Shown piece after piece: positions 1-7,977 of a DNA stretch of 64,000 bases (the stretch's first letter is position 1; every line of letters starts with the position of its first letter). The stretch spans positions 336,227 through 400,226 of the forward strand of contig NZ_FNWV01000002.1 in assembly GCF_900108555.1 (NCBI RefSeq), in the 5' to 3' direction. The stretch comes from Ruminococcus flavefaciens (lineage in GTDB: Bacteria > Bacillota > Clostridia > Oscillospirales > Ruminococcaceae). The notes below the pieces were generated by a model. That model did no database searches and was not told the origin of the DNA. It saw nothing but the letters and a program-made list of their open reading frames with translations. The position numbers and the translations under genes are program-made.

Positions 1-237
1 AGTCTCGCGGCACATAGCCGAGGTAGTGAGATTTATGACGAATTCTCCCGACTCCTTGATGATGTCGTGGGAGTAACGTTCGGGACGCACGGAAATATAG
101 GTCATAGGCGGTCTTGTACAGACAATACCCGTCCAGCCTATTGTGAGAACGTTGGTTTTTTCCATAGTGCCGCAGGTAACGAGGGCGGCAGGTACGGGAG
201 CGAGCAGAGTACTGCCTTTCCAGAATTGTTTAGCCAT
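1..237 (-). CDS. Flavin reductase-like FMN-binding protein (C-terminus off the left edge)
   Basis: The reading frame opens with MAKQFWKGSTLLAPVPA, continues with a GWTGIVCTRPPMTYISVRPER stretch, and then SGEFVINL. This order (short basic start, 'TG..C..PP..Y.SVRPERYS') is typical of flavin reductase family proteins with a split-barrel FMN-binding fold, which move electrons from NAD(P)H or a partner protein to FMN. Only the first 79 residues are inside the window. The ATG at 237 overlaps the stop of the upstream EFR1 ferredoxin gene by 8 nt, so the two are probably translationally coupled and may act together as a redox pair. A frame on the opposite strand over the same bases is a shadow. Confidence 0.75.
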   Translation of the reverse strand, partial: MAKQFWKGSTLLAPVPAALVTCGTMEKTNVLTIGWTGIVCTRPPMTYISVRPERYSHDIIKESGEFVINLTTSAMCRET

Positions 238-1051
238 TTTTTCTCCTTTGGTGATCCTTGTTTTTTACAGCTGACGATGTTTTTTCGTTCAGCATATACT
301 TGTAGTCATTGAAGTTGTATTTGCCCTTTTCACGGGTGACAGTCCCGTAAAAGACCGCGTCCTTCGGACAGTTGCCGATACACGCCATGCAGTGTGTACA
401 GTTATCGCCCCATACGGGCTTTTTGTCTTTGATGATGATATTGTTCAGCGGACAGACTCTCGCACATTTGCCGCAGCCTATACAGCTGTCGGTGGTGAAA
501 AAGTCCTTTGCTTTCATCTTGTATTTTGACCATACGGGGTTGAAAGGGATAGTGATTATCTTTTCAAACAGGAAGATATACCGCGATTGCAGCTTTTCAC
601 CATTTTTTATCTTATCCGCGATCTCGTTCACTTTTTCACAGGCGTTTACAAGCCGCTCCTTTATCTCGTCCTTTGTCTGCACGGGATAGTGGCTGATGAA
701 GTAGTTGCGCGGCATGACTATTTCGTTATAGCCCTTGAAGTGCAGCTTCTTGTGCCTTGCGATCTTTTTGGCAAGATAGCCCGATATACCGCCGTAGCCT
801 GCACTGTTTACAATGAAATATACGTCTTTGCTGCCCTTCAGCGGCACTTTTTTGATGTAATCGCTGAAAAAGCGCGGCATTTCGCATACATACACGGGAG
901 CGCATATAACGAAGGGCTTTTCCGAGCGTATCTCGGAGTAGTCCTTATTTTTTATCCTTTCAAGGAGATTAAGGCACTGATCGTCGGTCTTTTTTGCGAT
1001 CTCCGTAGCCAGAAACTCCGTATTTCCTGTAGCCGAGAAATATAAGATCAT
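230..1051 (-). CDS. EFR1-type flavodoxin/ferredoxin fusion protein
   Basis: The N-terminus (MILYFSATGNTEFLA) is a flavodoxin-like FMN-binding loop. Near residues 190-235 there are two 4Fe-4S clusters, CIGCGKCARVCP and CTHCMACIGNCP, each with the C-x2-C-x2/3-C-x3-CP spacing of bacterial ferredoxins. This domain order (flavodoxin, then 2x[4Fe-4S], about 270 residues) matches the EFR1 family, thought to be cytoplasmic electron carriers. A good ribosome binding site (AGGAGG) precedes the ATG. It is the first gene of a two-gene minus-strand operon with the flavin reductase homologue downstream. The electron donor and acceptor cannot be told from sequence. Confidence 0.85.
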   Translation of the reverse strand: MILYFSATGNTEFLATEIAKKTDDQCLNLLERIKNKDYSEIRSEKPFVICAPVYVCEMPRFFSDYIKKVPLKGSKDVYFIVNSAGYGGISGYLAKKIARHKKLHFKGYNEIVMPRNYFISHYPVQTKDEIKERLVNACEKVNEIADKIKNGEKLQSRYIFLFEKIITIPFNPVWSKYKMKAKDFFTTDSCIGCGKCARVCPLNNIIIKDKKPVWGDNCTHCMACIGNCPKDAVFYGTVTREKGKYNFNDYKYMLNEKTSSAVKNKDHQRRKNG

Positions 1052-1080
1052 ATTATTCCTCCTAAATCATTTGCTTATTA

Positions 1081-1109
1081 ATTATACCATTATTATTCCC
1101 GACTTGCAA
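1081..1109 (-). promoter_or_regulatory. SigA-type promoter of the EFR1 operon
   Basis: On the minus strand, TTGCAA (1104-1109) and TATAAT (1081-1086) are separated by exactly 17 nt, about 30 nt upstream of the EFR1 start. The region is divergent with the spoIIA promoter. Confidence 0.6.
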
Positions 1110-1177
1110 CTTTTATCATTATTTTTCGGAAAAACATTGACAGGGCAGGAGATTCGACAAAATTCTCTGTGCCGAGG

Positions 1178-1186
1178 TGGTATAAT
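1178..1186 (+). promoter_or_regulatory. Extended -10 promoter of the spoIIA operon
   Basis: TGGTATAAT (TGn plus a perfect -10) lies about 45 nt upstream of the spoIIAA start. There is no good -35 at 17 nt. An AGGAGATT that resembles the -35 of SigH promoters occurs at 1147-1154, but no GAAT -10 follows it, so SigH control is not supported. Confidence 0.45.
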
Positions 1187-1231
1187 GAGGCAAGAAAAGG
1201 CTGCAAAGGGCAGCAAAAAGGAGGTACAGCA

Positions 1232-1537
1232 TTGAAAATAGATATAAAAAGTGAGAATGGAGCGGCAATTGCCACTCTCAGTGGTGAAATTGACCACCAT
1301 AACGCAAAGGAGCTCCGCGCGGAGCTTGACCGTTTCATAGTCAGTGCGCAGCCGCGGCAGCTTGCCATAGATTTCGGCGGCATAACCTTTATGGACAGCT
1401 CGGGCATAGGGCTTATAATGGGCAGGAGCAAGCTTATGAAGGAATGCGGCGGCGCACTTGAGGTACTCAATCCGCAGCCATACATAAGACGTGTGCTGAA
1501 GCTTTCGGGCATAGAGAGGATTGTAAAAATAAGATAA
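1232..1537 (+). CDS. spoIIAA: Anti-sigma F factor antagonist
   Basis: A 101-residue STAS-domain protein. The phosphorylatable serine lies in the classical FMDSSGIGLIMGR motif near residue 55, and the strand-helix pattern fits SpoIIAA, which binds SpoIIAB and frees SigF. The start is taken as TTG at 1232 because a strong AAAGGAGG lies at 1217-1224 with proper spacing. A further-upstream ATG at 1169 would add 21 residues, has no such site, and overlaps the promoter region. It is the first gene of a three-gene operon with spoIIAB and sigF. Confidence 0.9.
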   Translation: MKIDIKSENGAAIATLSGEIDHHNAKELRAELDRFIVSAQPRQLAIDFGGITFMDSSGIGLIMGRSKLMKECGGALEVLNPQPYIRRVLKLSGIERIVKIR

Positions 1538-1549
1538 AGGAGAAGAGAA

Positions 1550-1987
1550 ATGGAAATACTCAACGAGATAAAATTCACCATGCCGTCACTGTCGGTAAAT
1601 GAGGGCACAGCAAGGGCTGTGGTATCCTCGTTTCTGATACAGGCAGATCCTACGGTGGAGGAGCTTTCCGACATACGAACAGCAGTCTCGGAAGCGGTGA
1701 CTAATGCGGTAGTCCACGGCTACAGGCACAAAAAGGGAAATATCGAGCTTACGGTGAGGCTGCTGCCCGAAAGGGTAATATACATAAGAGTCAAGGACAA
1801 GGGCTGCGGCATAGAAGATGTGGAGCAGGCAATGGAGCCGCTGTTCACAACAGCTCCCGAGGAAGAGCGTTCGGGGCTGGGATTTTCGGTGATGCAGTCG
1901 TTCATGGACAGGCTGAAGGTGAAGAGCACTCCCGACAAAGGCACTACCGTCACCATGAGAAAGAGGCTCTCAGCACATGGAGACTGA
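1550..1987 (+). CDS. spoIIAB: Anti-sigma F factor (serine kinase)
   Basis: A 145-residue GHKL-ATPase-fold protein. The N-box is seen as SEAVTNAVVHGY, the G1 box as KDKGCGIED, and the G2 region as SGLGFSVMQSFMD. SpoIIAB binds and inhibits SigF and phosphorylates SpoIIAA. An AGGAGAAG site lies just upstream of the ATG, 12 nt after spoIIAA. Its 3' end overlaps the sigF start by 11 nt, as is usual in spoIIA operons. Confidence 0.92.
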   Translation: MEILNEIKFTMPSLSVNEGTARAVVSSFLIQADPTVEELSDIRTAVSEAVTNAVVHGYRHKKGNIELTVRLLPERVIYIRVKDKGCGIEDVEQAMEPLFTTAPEEERSGLGFSVMQSFMDRLKVKSTPDKGTTVTMRKRLSAHGD

Positions 1988-2636
1988 GACAAAGAGACCT
2001 CTTGCGGAAGAAAACCTGGGACTTGTCCATCTCTGCGCAAACCGTTTCCGCGGTCGGGGAATAGAATACGATGACCTGTATTCCGCAGGCTGTATCGGAC
2101 TGCTCAAAGCAGTAAAGGCATTCGACAGCGGACGGGGAGTTAAGTTCTCCACCTATGCCGTACCTGTGATACTCGGGGAGATAAAGCGGCTTTTCCGCGA
2201 CGGGGGAGCAATACGCATCAGCCGCGGTTTAAAGGAGCTTTCACTGCGTTTGCAGCGGCTTTGTGAGGAGTTCCGACAGCGTGAGATGAGGGAGCCTACC
2301 ATAACGGAGCTTGCACAGCTTTCGGGTGAAAGCGAGAGCAATGTATCGGAAGCGTTATGCGTGAGCCAGCCCCTTATCTCACTTACAGCAGGTGACGATG
2401 ACGAGGGGCAGACGGATATACCGACGGAGTCACCCGACGAGAGCATAACAGACCTGCTTGCGCTTCGGCAGATAATGGCACAGCTCGAACCTAACGACCG
2501 CGCACTCCTTGAACTGAGGTATTTCAAAGGGCTTACTCAGTCAAAGACTGCAAAGGCACTGGGTATGACGCAGGTGCAGGTGTCACGGCGCGAAAAAAAG
2601 CTCCTCACCCGAATGAGAGAGGAGCTTCTGAGCTGA
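1977..2636 (+). CDS. sigF: RNA polymerase sporulation sigma factor SigF
   Basis: A 219-residue sigma-70 family protein. Region 2 is visible (NRFRGRGIEYDDLYSAGCIGL, then KFSTYAVPVILGEIKR) and a region 4 helix-turn-helix sits near the C-terminus (KGLTQSKTAKALGMTQVQVSRRE). Its position directly after spoIIAB identifies it as SigF, the forespore sigma factor. It ends only 2 nt from the stop of the convergent LRR-dockerin gene, with no hairpin terminator between them, so the transcripts may overlap. Confidence 0.93.
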   Translation: METETKRPLAEENLGLVHLCANRFRGRGIEYDDLYSAGCIGLLKAVKAFDSGRGVKFSTYAVPVILGEIKRLFRDGGAIRISRGLKELSLRLQRLCEEFRQREMREPTITELAQLSGESESNVSEALCVSQPLISLTAGDDDEGQTDIPTESPDESITDLLALRQIMAQLEPNDRALLELRYFKGLTQSKTAKALGMTQVQVSRREKKLLTRMREELLS

Positions 2637-2638
2637 TA

Positions 2639-4255
2639 TCACATAGCCATGTTGAAAAATTCATCTATTGTGACGTAGTCATCGTGAGTTGAGAGATAGC
2701 TGTAATATGACAGTATCTTTGAAGCGTCAACTGAGTCTATCTTGCAGTTGTTGTCGATATCAGCAGCATAGAACTGTACCTCATTGAATGTACTTTCCTT
2801 GCCTGTTGCAGTACGGGCGTATTCCGAAAGGATAGCTGACGCATCAACGGAATCGACAGAACCGTCGCTGTTGATATCGCCCGTTGCTTCGATAGCCTTG
2901 CAGTCTAAAGCTTCAAATTTTATGTTGTACTTTTTAGCGTAATCTTCTGCGGTAGAGCCTTTAAATCCTCTTATCACACCGTCGAAATAGTATTCACCGC
3001 TATTCTTGTCAGCATCATTGGAAATAGTGAAATTGATATTGTAATTATTCTCGGTGAAAGCCTTTGGATTTTCAATAACTGCATCAGGTGAAAGGATAGT
3101 TACTGTTTTGAGATTTTTGCAGTAAGCGAGAGCTCCTTCACCGATGAGTTTTGTCTTTGCCGAGAAGGTGATGTTCTCGATATTACCGCAGTTGCTGAAA
3201 GCGGAGCTGAGGACGCTTGTTATGGTTTTCGGAACGATGACATCGGTATTTTTTCTTCCCGAAGGATATACTTTGAGCTTTGACTCGTCCTCATAGAACA
3301 TCATGCCGTTTTTGCAGAAATAGGTCTTTGAATAGCTCGGACCTGTTATGTTTTCAAGCGAAGGACAGTTTGCGAAAACATGATCGCCAAACTTTTTTAT
3401 GCCGTCATTTATCTCCACAGAGGAAAGCTTAGCGTTATCGCCGAAAGAACGGTCTCCTACAACAGAGATATTGCTGCCGAATTTTACTGTTTTCAGTTCT
3501 TTTCCCCATACGGAAAAGGGCTTTATTTCGGTAACAGGCAGACCGTTTACCGTATCGGGGATATTGAGTTCCTCCGTATCTTCGGCGATACCTGCGAGAG
3601 TATAGTGGTCGAAGTAATACTGATATATACCCATAGCCACCTGTTCCTGTATCAGGTACTGATGCTCCTTGCGGCCGTGGTCTTTAAGCTCAAGGTGATC
3701 GTATTTTTCCTTTGCCTGAACGTATTCTGTCTCGGAAACTTTCTTTCCGTCCACTTCATAGAATACTTCCTCGGTCTCGGCATTGTCTATATTGTCATAG
3801 AAAGAATTCAGATGAACGAACTTGCCGTCCTTCAGCTCATAATACGACATGGAAGAGTAGCCCATATGCTTGTCTGACTGTACAAGATAAGGTGCAGTAT
3901 CAGCGCAGTACACTATTCCGTATGTACCGAGAGATATACTGTCGGTGATATATCCGTCTCTGTATGTATATATCCTGCACATACCGGGGTGATATGCAGC
4001 TTCGGATATGAACAGCTCGGGAGTACCGTCACTGTCAACATCGTAAAGCTCAAATCGCGTACCGAAATCCTTGTCGGTGAAATCGTATTTCTCCTTATTG
4101 TCAAAAGCAAGTTTAAGCATATTGAAGTATGCTTCCTGCCATGTAGGATAATAGACCGACTGTTCATCTGCTGCAATGACAGATGCAGGAGATGCAAGTG
4201 CAGATACAGCCATTGAAGCTGCGGCGATGAGCGATAATAATTTGTGCTTTTTCAT
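2639..4255 (-). CDS. Secreted leucine-rich-repeat (BspA-like) protein with C-terminal type I dockerin
   Basis: A signal peptide (MKKHKLLSLIAAASMAVSALA) is followed by about 200 residues without a clear family, then BspA-type LRR_5 repeats (residues about 235-400: 'LKTVKFGSNISVVGDRSF', 'NIENITFSAKTKLIGEGAL'). The C-terminus holds a two-part dockerin, GDINSDGSVDSVDASAIL and ADIDNNCKIDSVDASKIL, each with the Ca-binding D-x-N/D-x-D-G-x-D-S-x-D pattern. Dockerins bind cohesins, so the protein should join the extracellular cellulosome, with the LRR part perhaps serving adhesion or protein contact. It has its own promoter. No catalytic domain is recognised. Confidence 0.82.
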   Translation of the reverse strand: MKKHKLLSLIAAASMAVSALASPASVIAADEQSVYYPTWQEAYFNMLKLAFDNKEKYDFTDKDFGTRFELYDVDSDGTPELFISEAAYHPGMCRIYTYRDGYITDSISLGTYGIVYCADTAPYLVQSDKHMGYSSMSYYELKDGKFVHLNSFYDNIDNAETEEVFYEVDGKKVSETEYVQAKEKYDHLELKDHGRKEHQYLIQEQVAMGIYQYYFDHYTLAGIAEDTEELNIPDTVNGLPVTEIKPFSVWGKELKTVKFGSNISVVGDRSFGDNAKLSSVEINDGIKKFGDHVFANCPSLENITGPSYSKTYFCKNGMMFYEDESKLKVYPSGRKNTDVIVPKTITSVLSSAFSNCGNIENITFSAKTKLIGEGALAYCKNLKTVTILSPDAVIENPKAFTENNYNINFTISNDADKNSGEYYFDGVIRGFKGSTAEDYAKKYNIKFEALDCKAIEATGDINSDGSVDSVDASAILSEYARTATGKESTFNEVQFYAADIDNNCKIDSVDASKILSYYSYLSTHDDYVTIDEFFNMAM

Positions 4256-4306
4256 AGAAAGTCCTCCTTTTATAACTGCCTTTGAAGCAGCCCCCTTATA
4301 ATATCA

Positions 4307-4335
4307 ATTATACCTTGTTTTTACTGTATAATCAA
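4307..4335 (-). promoter_or_regulatory. Promoter of the LRR-dockerin gene
   Basis: On the minus strand, TTGATT (4330-4335), a 17-nt spacer and TATAAT (4307-4312), followed by an AAAGGAGG site just before the ATG at 4255. Confidence 0.6.
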
Positions 4336-4417
4336 TCCCATGATAAAAAAATCTTCACCGTTACTTGCCTGCGTGGGACATCAATAGCCGAATATTGCTG
4401 AAATATGCAAAATATCG

Positions 4418-4446
4418 TTGACAATTCGGGCAAAATGGGTTATAAT
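4418..4446 (+). promoter_or_regulatory. Promoter of the GH5 cellulase gene
   Basis: TTGACA (4418-4423), a 17-nt spacer and TATAAT (4441-4446), giving a leader of about 50 nt with GAGAGGGG before the ATG at 4502. This is a consensus vegetative promoter, so any sugar control would need an extra regulator. Confidence 0.75.
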
Positions 4447-4501
4447 GATGTTGACAATTTCGTAAAATTGCTGAAAAATCTATATTGAGAGGGGTCTTAA
4501 T

Positions 4502-6421
4502 ATGTCAAGATCATTTTTTAAGAGGCTGGCAGCAGTTTCAGCAGCTGCCGCAGTGTTCATTCCTGCTTTAAACCAGCTTCCCGAGAGAGCAGCAACTGTA
4601 ATGGCTGCTCCTGACGAGTACCATGATGACTGGCTCCATGTCAACGATAAAGCACAAATCGTTGATATGAACGGCAATGAGGTATGGCTGACAGGTGTAA
4701 ACTGGTTCGGCTACAACGTTGGAAGCCAGATCTTCGACGGTGCATGGTCGGCAAACGTTCACGACTGTCTTGATCTTATTGCAGATCACGGCTTCAATCT
4801 TCTCCGTGTACCTATGTCCACAGAGATACTTCTTCAGTGGAAGGCAGGAAAGCCCGATCCCATAATCAAGCTCAACGAGTACAAAAACCCTGAGCTCACT
4901 GTTGAGGGAGTTGAGGGCGGTACACCTATGTACAGCTTTGACATCTGGAACAAGGTAGTTGAATGGTGCAGAGAGGACGGCATCAAGATAATGATGGATA
5001 TCCACTGCGCTACCACTAATTCCGCAGGTCATAACTTCCCACTCTGGTATGACAGCAGCTTCAGTGAGAAGGACTGGCTCGATGCTCTTGCATGGTTCGC
5101 AGATTACTATAAGGACGACGATACCGTTATCGCTATCGACCTCAAGAACGAGCCTCACGGTAAAAAAGATGAGGGCAGCTTTGCAAAATGGGACGGTTCG
5201 TCCGATGCCAACAACTGGCGTTACGGTGCTGAAAAGGGTGCTAAGGCTTGTCTCGACAAGAACCCTAATCTTCTTATAATGGTCGAGGGTATCGAGGTAT
5301 ATCCTAAGATAGAAAAGGGCTATGACTGGAATTCACCTTCAACTGACTACGCTCACTACGGTGAGTCAGAGTATCAGCCGTATTACGGCGCATGGTGGGG
5401 AGCTAACTTCCGCGGTGCAAAGGATTTCCCTGTAGACCTTGGCGAACATCAGAGCCAGCTGGTTTATTCTCCACATGATTACGGTCCGTTCGTATACGAG
5501 CAGGAATGGTTCCACTTAACAGGCACAAAGCCAAACTGGACAAGCTATAAGTTCGATGAGGAGTCTCTCCTTAAAGAATACTGGCATGACACATGGGCTT
5601 ATCTTGTAGAAGATCATATTGCTCCGCTTCTCATGGGCGAATGGGGCGGCTTCATAGACAAGGAAAACGATCCGTCAGGCGCAAATACTCACTGGCTCAC
5701 AACTCTTCGTGACTACATGATAAAGAAGCGTATCCACCACACATTCTGGTGCTTCAATGAGAACTCCTCGGATACAGGCGGACTTATGTACGATAACTTC
5801 CAGAAGTGGGACGATGAGAAGTACGAATTTGTAGAGCCATCGCTCTGGCAGACTGCAAGCGGTAAGTACATAAGTCTTGACCACAAGATCCCGCTCGGAA
5901 CAGCTGGCAACGGCGTTTCACTTGGCGACTTCGTAGCCTCAGGTGAGGGAAGCAACATGGACGGCGGTACAAGCGGCAGCGGCATAGTTGTTCCAAAGAC
6001 AACAACTACTACAACAAAGCCTGTAACTACTACCGAAACTATAACAACTTCTGCAACAACGAGCAAGACTACAACTGAAACAACTACAACTACTACCACA
6101 AGCAAGACAACTGCTTCTGCAACAACTTCGACTACAGTAACAACTCCTCAGACAACAACGAGCGTTATTGATACTGACGGAGTATGGGGCGATGCTAACA
6201 GCGACGGCACTGTAGATATGTCAGACGTTGTTCTTATCATGCAGAGCCTTGCAAATCCTAATAAATACGGCGTGAATGGTACTGACAAAAATCATATCAC
6301 AGCAGTGGGACTTAAATACGGTTCTGTTGTAAACAATAACGGAAGCGTTACAAACGGTGATGCTCTTGAGATACAGCTTTTCTTACTTGGAAAGCGTACT
6401 GATCTTACTCCAAAAGCTTAA
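4502..6421 (+). CDS. GH5 endoglucanase with Thr-rich linker and C-terminal dockerin
   Basis: A basic signal peptide (about residues 1-37) precedes a GH5 catalytic domain (about 40-470). The acid/base Glu is E217 in IDLKNEPHGK and the nucleophile is E380 in LLMGEWGG. Other family landmarks are GVNWFGYN, LLRVPMS, MMDIHC and SPHDYG. A Thr/Ser linker (about 500-555, mostly T, S, K, E) leads to a dockerin: first repeat GDANSDGTVDMSDVVLIMQS, second repeat degenerate (NNNGSVTNGDALEIQLFLL). The predicted role is extracellular hydrolysis of beta-1,4-glucan (cellulose or mixed-linkage glucan) in the cellulosome. It is monocistronic with its own promoter and terminator. Confidence 0.92.
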   Translation: MSRSFFKRLAAVSAAAAVFIPALNQLPERAATVMAAPDEYHDDWLHVNDKAQIVDMNGNEVWLTGVNWFGYNVGSQIFDGAWSANVHDCLDLIADHGFNLLRVPMSTEILLQWKAGKPDPIIKLNEYKNPELTVEGVEGGTPMYSFDIWNKVVEWCREDGIKIMMDIHCATTNSAGHNFPLWYDSSFSEKDWLDALAWFADYYKDDDTVIAIDLKNEPHGKKDEGSFAKWDGSSDANNWRYGAEKGAKACLDKNPNLLIMVEGIEVYPKIEKGYDWNSPSTDYAHYGESEYQPYYGAWWGANFRGAKDFPVDLGEHQSQLVYSPHDYGPFVYEQEWFHLTGTKPNWTSYKFDEESLLKEYWHDTWAYLVEDHIAPLLMGEWGGFIDKENDPSGANTHWLTTLRDYMIKKRIHHTFWCFNENSSDTGGLMYDNFQKWDDEKYEFVEPSLWQTASGKYISLDHKIPLGTAGNGVSLGDFVASGEGSNMDGGTSGSGIVVPKTTTTTTKPVTTTETITTSATTSKTTTETTTTTTTSKTTASATTSTTVTTPQTTTSVIDTDGVWGDANSDGTVDMSDVVLIMQSLANPNKYGVNGTDKNHITAVGLKYGSVVNNNGSVTNGDALEIQLFLLGKRTDLTPKA

Positions 6422-6429
6422 TAAGAACT

Positions 6430-6458
6430 GCGGCACGGTATTATCGTGCCGCTTTTTT
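6430..6458 (+). terminator. Rho-independent terminator of the GH5 gene
   Basis: An 8-bp stem GCGGCACG/CGTGCCGC with a GTATTAT loop is followed by six T. Confidence 0.9.
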
Positions 6459-6648
6459 GCCTATTTAACAATGGGGAGCAGATGTATTTGCATAGACTGA
6501 TAATGAGCGTATTTCATAAATATTTACATAGGCTGCCGCTGATTGATAATGCAAACAAACCGTGTATTTGTTTAACATCAATGCATATGCATAACAACTA
6601 ACAGTTTAGTCTTTTCAATGATTTTTTGTGAACAATTTATGAAAATGA

Positions 6649-6677
6649 TTGGCAAAAGTCAATATCTATGCTATAAT
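6649..6677 (+). promoter_or_regulatory. Promoter of the secreted PG-binding-like gene
   Basis: TTGGCA (6649-6654), 17 nt, TATAAT (6672-6677). The rest of the gap 6459-6766 is AT-rich, with no ORF or clear repeat seen. Confidence 0.7.
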
Positions 6678-6766
6678 AAATACATAGATCAAGCGCGCTG
6701 ATTTATTAAAGCTATAGACATATCAAAGCTATAGACATCAAATTATGACAAAGAGGTTTTTTAGAA

Positions 6767-7210
6767 ATGAATATTATTAAGAAGGCATTTGTTGTTGCAT
6801 CAGCAGCAGTTTTATGTGCAGCTCCGCTCGCACCATCAGTAGCAAACAGCGTATCTCTCTTTAAAAATACAGCAATCACAGCATCAGCAGAAGATAAATA
6901 TACAGACAAGTACTGGCGTTTCCAGACAGCTTCAAGAGCAAACGGATATTATGAGTCATGGAAGTCTTACAGCGAAGTAAAGTGGATCCAAGCTGCATAT
7001 AACTGGATACTTGACAATTATACAAACAATGGCGGAAGATCTAAGATAGTAGTTGACGGATATTATGGCCCAAATACAACAGCGGCTGTTAAGTACATCC
7101 AGAGAACAACTTTTAACAACAAGAAAAAAGGTTATACAGTTGGTAAAATAAAGGAAGATGGATACTGTGGAAAGGATACACAGGCAAAGATAAAGAAGAT
7201 CTTCTATTGA
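6767..7210 (+). CDS. Small secreted peptidoglycan-binding-like protein
   Basis: A 147-residue protein with an Ala-rich signal peptide (about residues 1-43). The rest resembles a PG_binding_1 three-helix domain: EVKWIQAAYNWIL, then VVDGYYGPNTTAAVKYIQ and EDGYCGKDTQAKIKKI, with the family's repeated D-G-x-x-G-x-x-T pattern. No catalytic domain follows, so it may be a wall-associated binding protein or an accessory factor. It has its own promoter and terminator. The exact ligand is unknown. Confidence 0.65.
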   Translation: MNIIKKAFVVASAAVLCAAPLAPSVANSVSLFKNTAITASAEDKYTDKYWRFQTASRANGYYESWKSYSEVKWIQAAYNWILDNYTNNGGRSKIVVDGYYGPNTTAAVKYIQRTTFNNKKKGYTVGKIKEDGYCGKDTQAKIKKIFY

Positions 7211-7237
7211 TCTTAACAAAAGACATTGATCGAAAAA

Positions 7238-7263
7238 GGGCGGACTTATTGTCCGTCCTTTTT
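7238..7263 (+). terminator. Terminator after the PG-binding-like gene
   Basis: Stem GGGCGGAC/GTCCGTCC (one G-U pair), loop TTATT, then a T-run. Confidence 0.85.
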
Positions 7264-7411
7264 ATGTCATTCGCATTGGACAGTGAGCATGAAATATGCT
7301 TTACAAGAAACACAACTTATCCTGTACGCCCGTTTTTTATGCATTGCTAATTAAATATGCTGCCCCTACAAGCTAACTGCTAATGGCTAAGGGCTAAAGG
7401 CTATTAAAGGG

Positions 7412-7440
7412 TTGACTTTTTTTGCGTAATATAGTATAAT
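7412..7440 (+). promoter_or_regulatory. Promoter of greA-lysS
   Basis: TTGACT (7412-7417), 17 nt, TATAAT (7435-7440), about 46 nt upstream of greA. Just before it, 7370-7406 holds degenerate 'GCTAA' repeats of no clear function. Confidence 0.75.
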
Positions 7441-7486
7441 TGTATGTAATGCTATTTATTATTAAATATATAAGGAGTGCATTGAT

Positions 7487-7957
7487 ATGGCTACAAAGAA
7501 GATGTCCAGAGAAAGCTACGACAAGCTCGTCGCTGAGCTCGATGACCTTAAGATCAATAAACGTAAGGAAGTTGCTGAAAGACTTAAAGTTGCCCGTTCC
7601 TACGGAGACCTCTCCGAGAACGCTGAGTACGATGAGGCTAAAAACGAACAGGCTATCCTCGAAGCTCATATCCAGGAGCTTCAGTATACCATTGACAATG
7701 CTGAGATCGTTGACGATGATAGCATTTCCGTTGACGAGATCGGTATGAGCTCCAAGATCACTATCAAACGCCTTGACAACGGCAAGATCGAAACTTTCAC
7801 TATCGTTGGTACTAACCATGCAAACGTAAGAGAAGGTCTTATCTCAGACGAGTCTCCTATCGGCAAGGCTGCTATGAAAAAGAGAGTCGGCGATATATTC
7901 ATCGTTGAAGCTCCCGCAGGCGAGCTGAAGTTCGAGGTCGTTGAGATCTCCAAGTAA
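7487..7957 (+). CDS. greA: Transcription elongation factor GreA
   Basis: A 156-residue protein of normal GreA length. The N-terminal coiled coil includes the acidic tip (ARSYGDLSENAEYDEAKNEQA) and the C-terminal FKBP-like domain ends with GDIFIVEAPAGELKFEV. It rescues backtracked RNA polymerase by stimulating transcript cleavage. An AAGGAG site precedes the ATG. lysS follows 20 nt downstream in the same operon. Confidence 0.95.
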   Translation: MATKKMSRESYDKLVAELDDLKINKRKEVAERLKVARSYGDLSENAEYDEAKNEQAILEAHIQELQYTIDNAEIVDDDSISVDEIGMSSKITIKRLDNGKIETFTIVGTNHANVREGLISDESPIGKAAMKKRVGDIFIVEAPAGELKFEVVEISK

Positions 7958-7977
7958 AATGCGAAAGGACATTTAAA

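Noticed and set aside
1147..1186. SigH promoter for spoIIA
   Set aside because: An AGGA -35-like word exists but no matching GAAT -10 at the right distance; the extended -10 at 1178-1186 is better supported.
2639..4255. Enzyme domain in the LRR-dockerin protein
   Set aside because: No catalytic motif is recognisable in the N-terminal 200 residues; kept as a non-catalytic protein.
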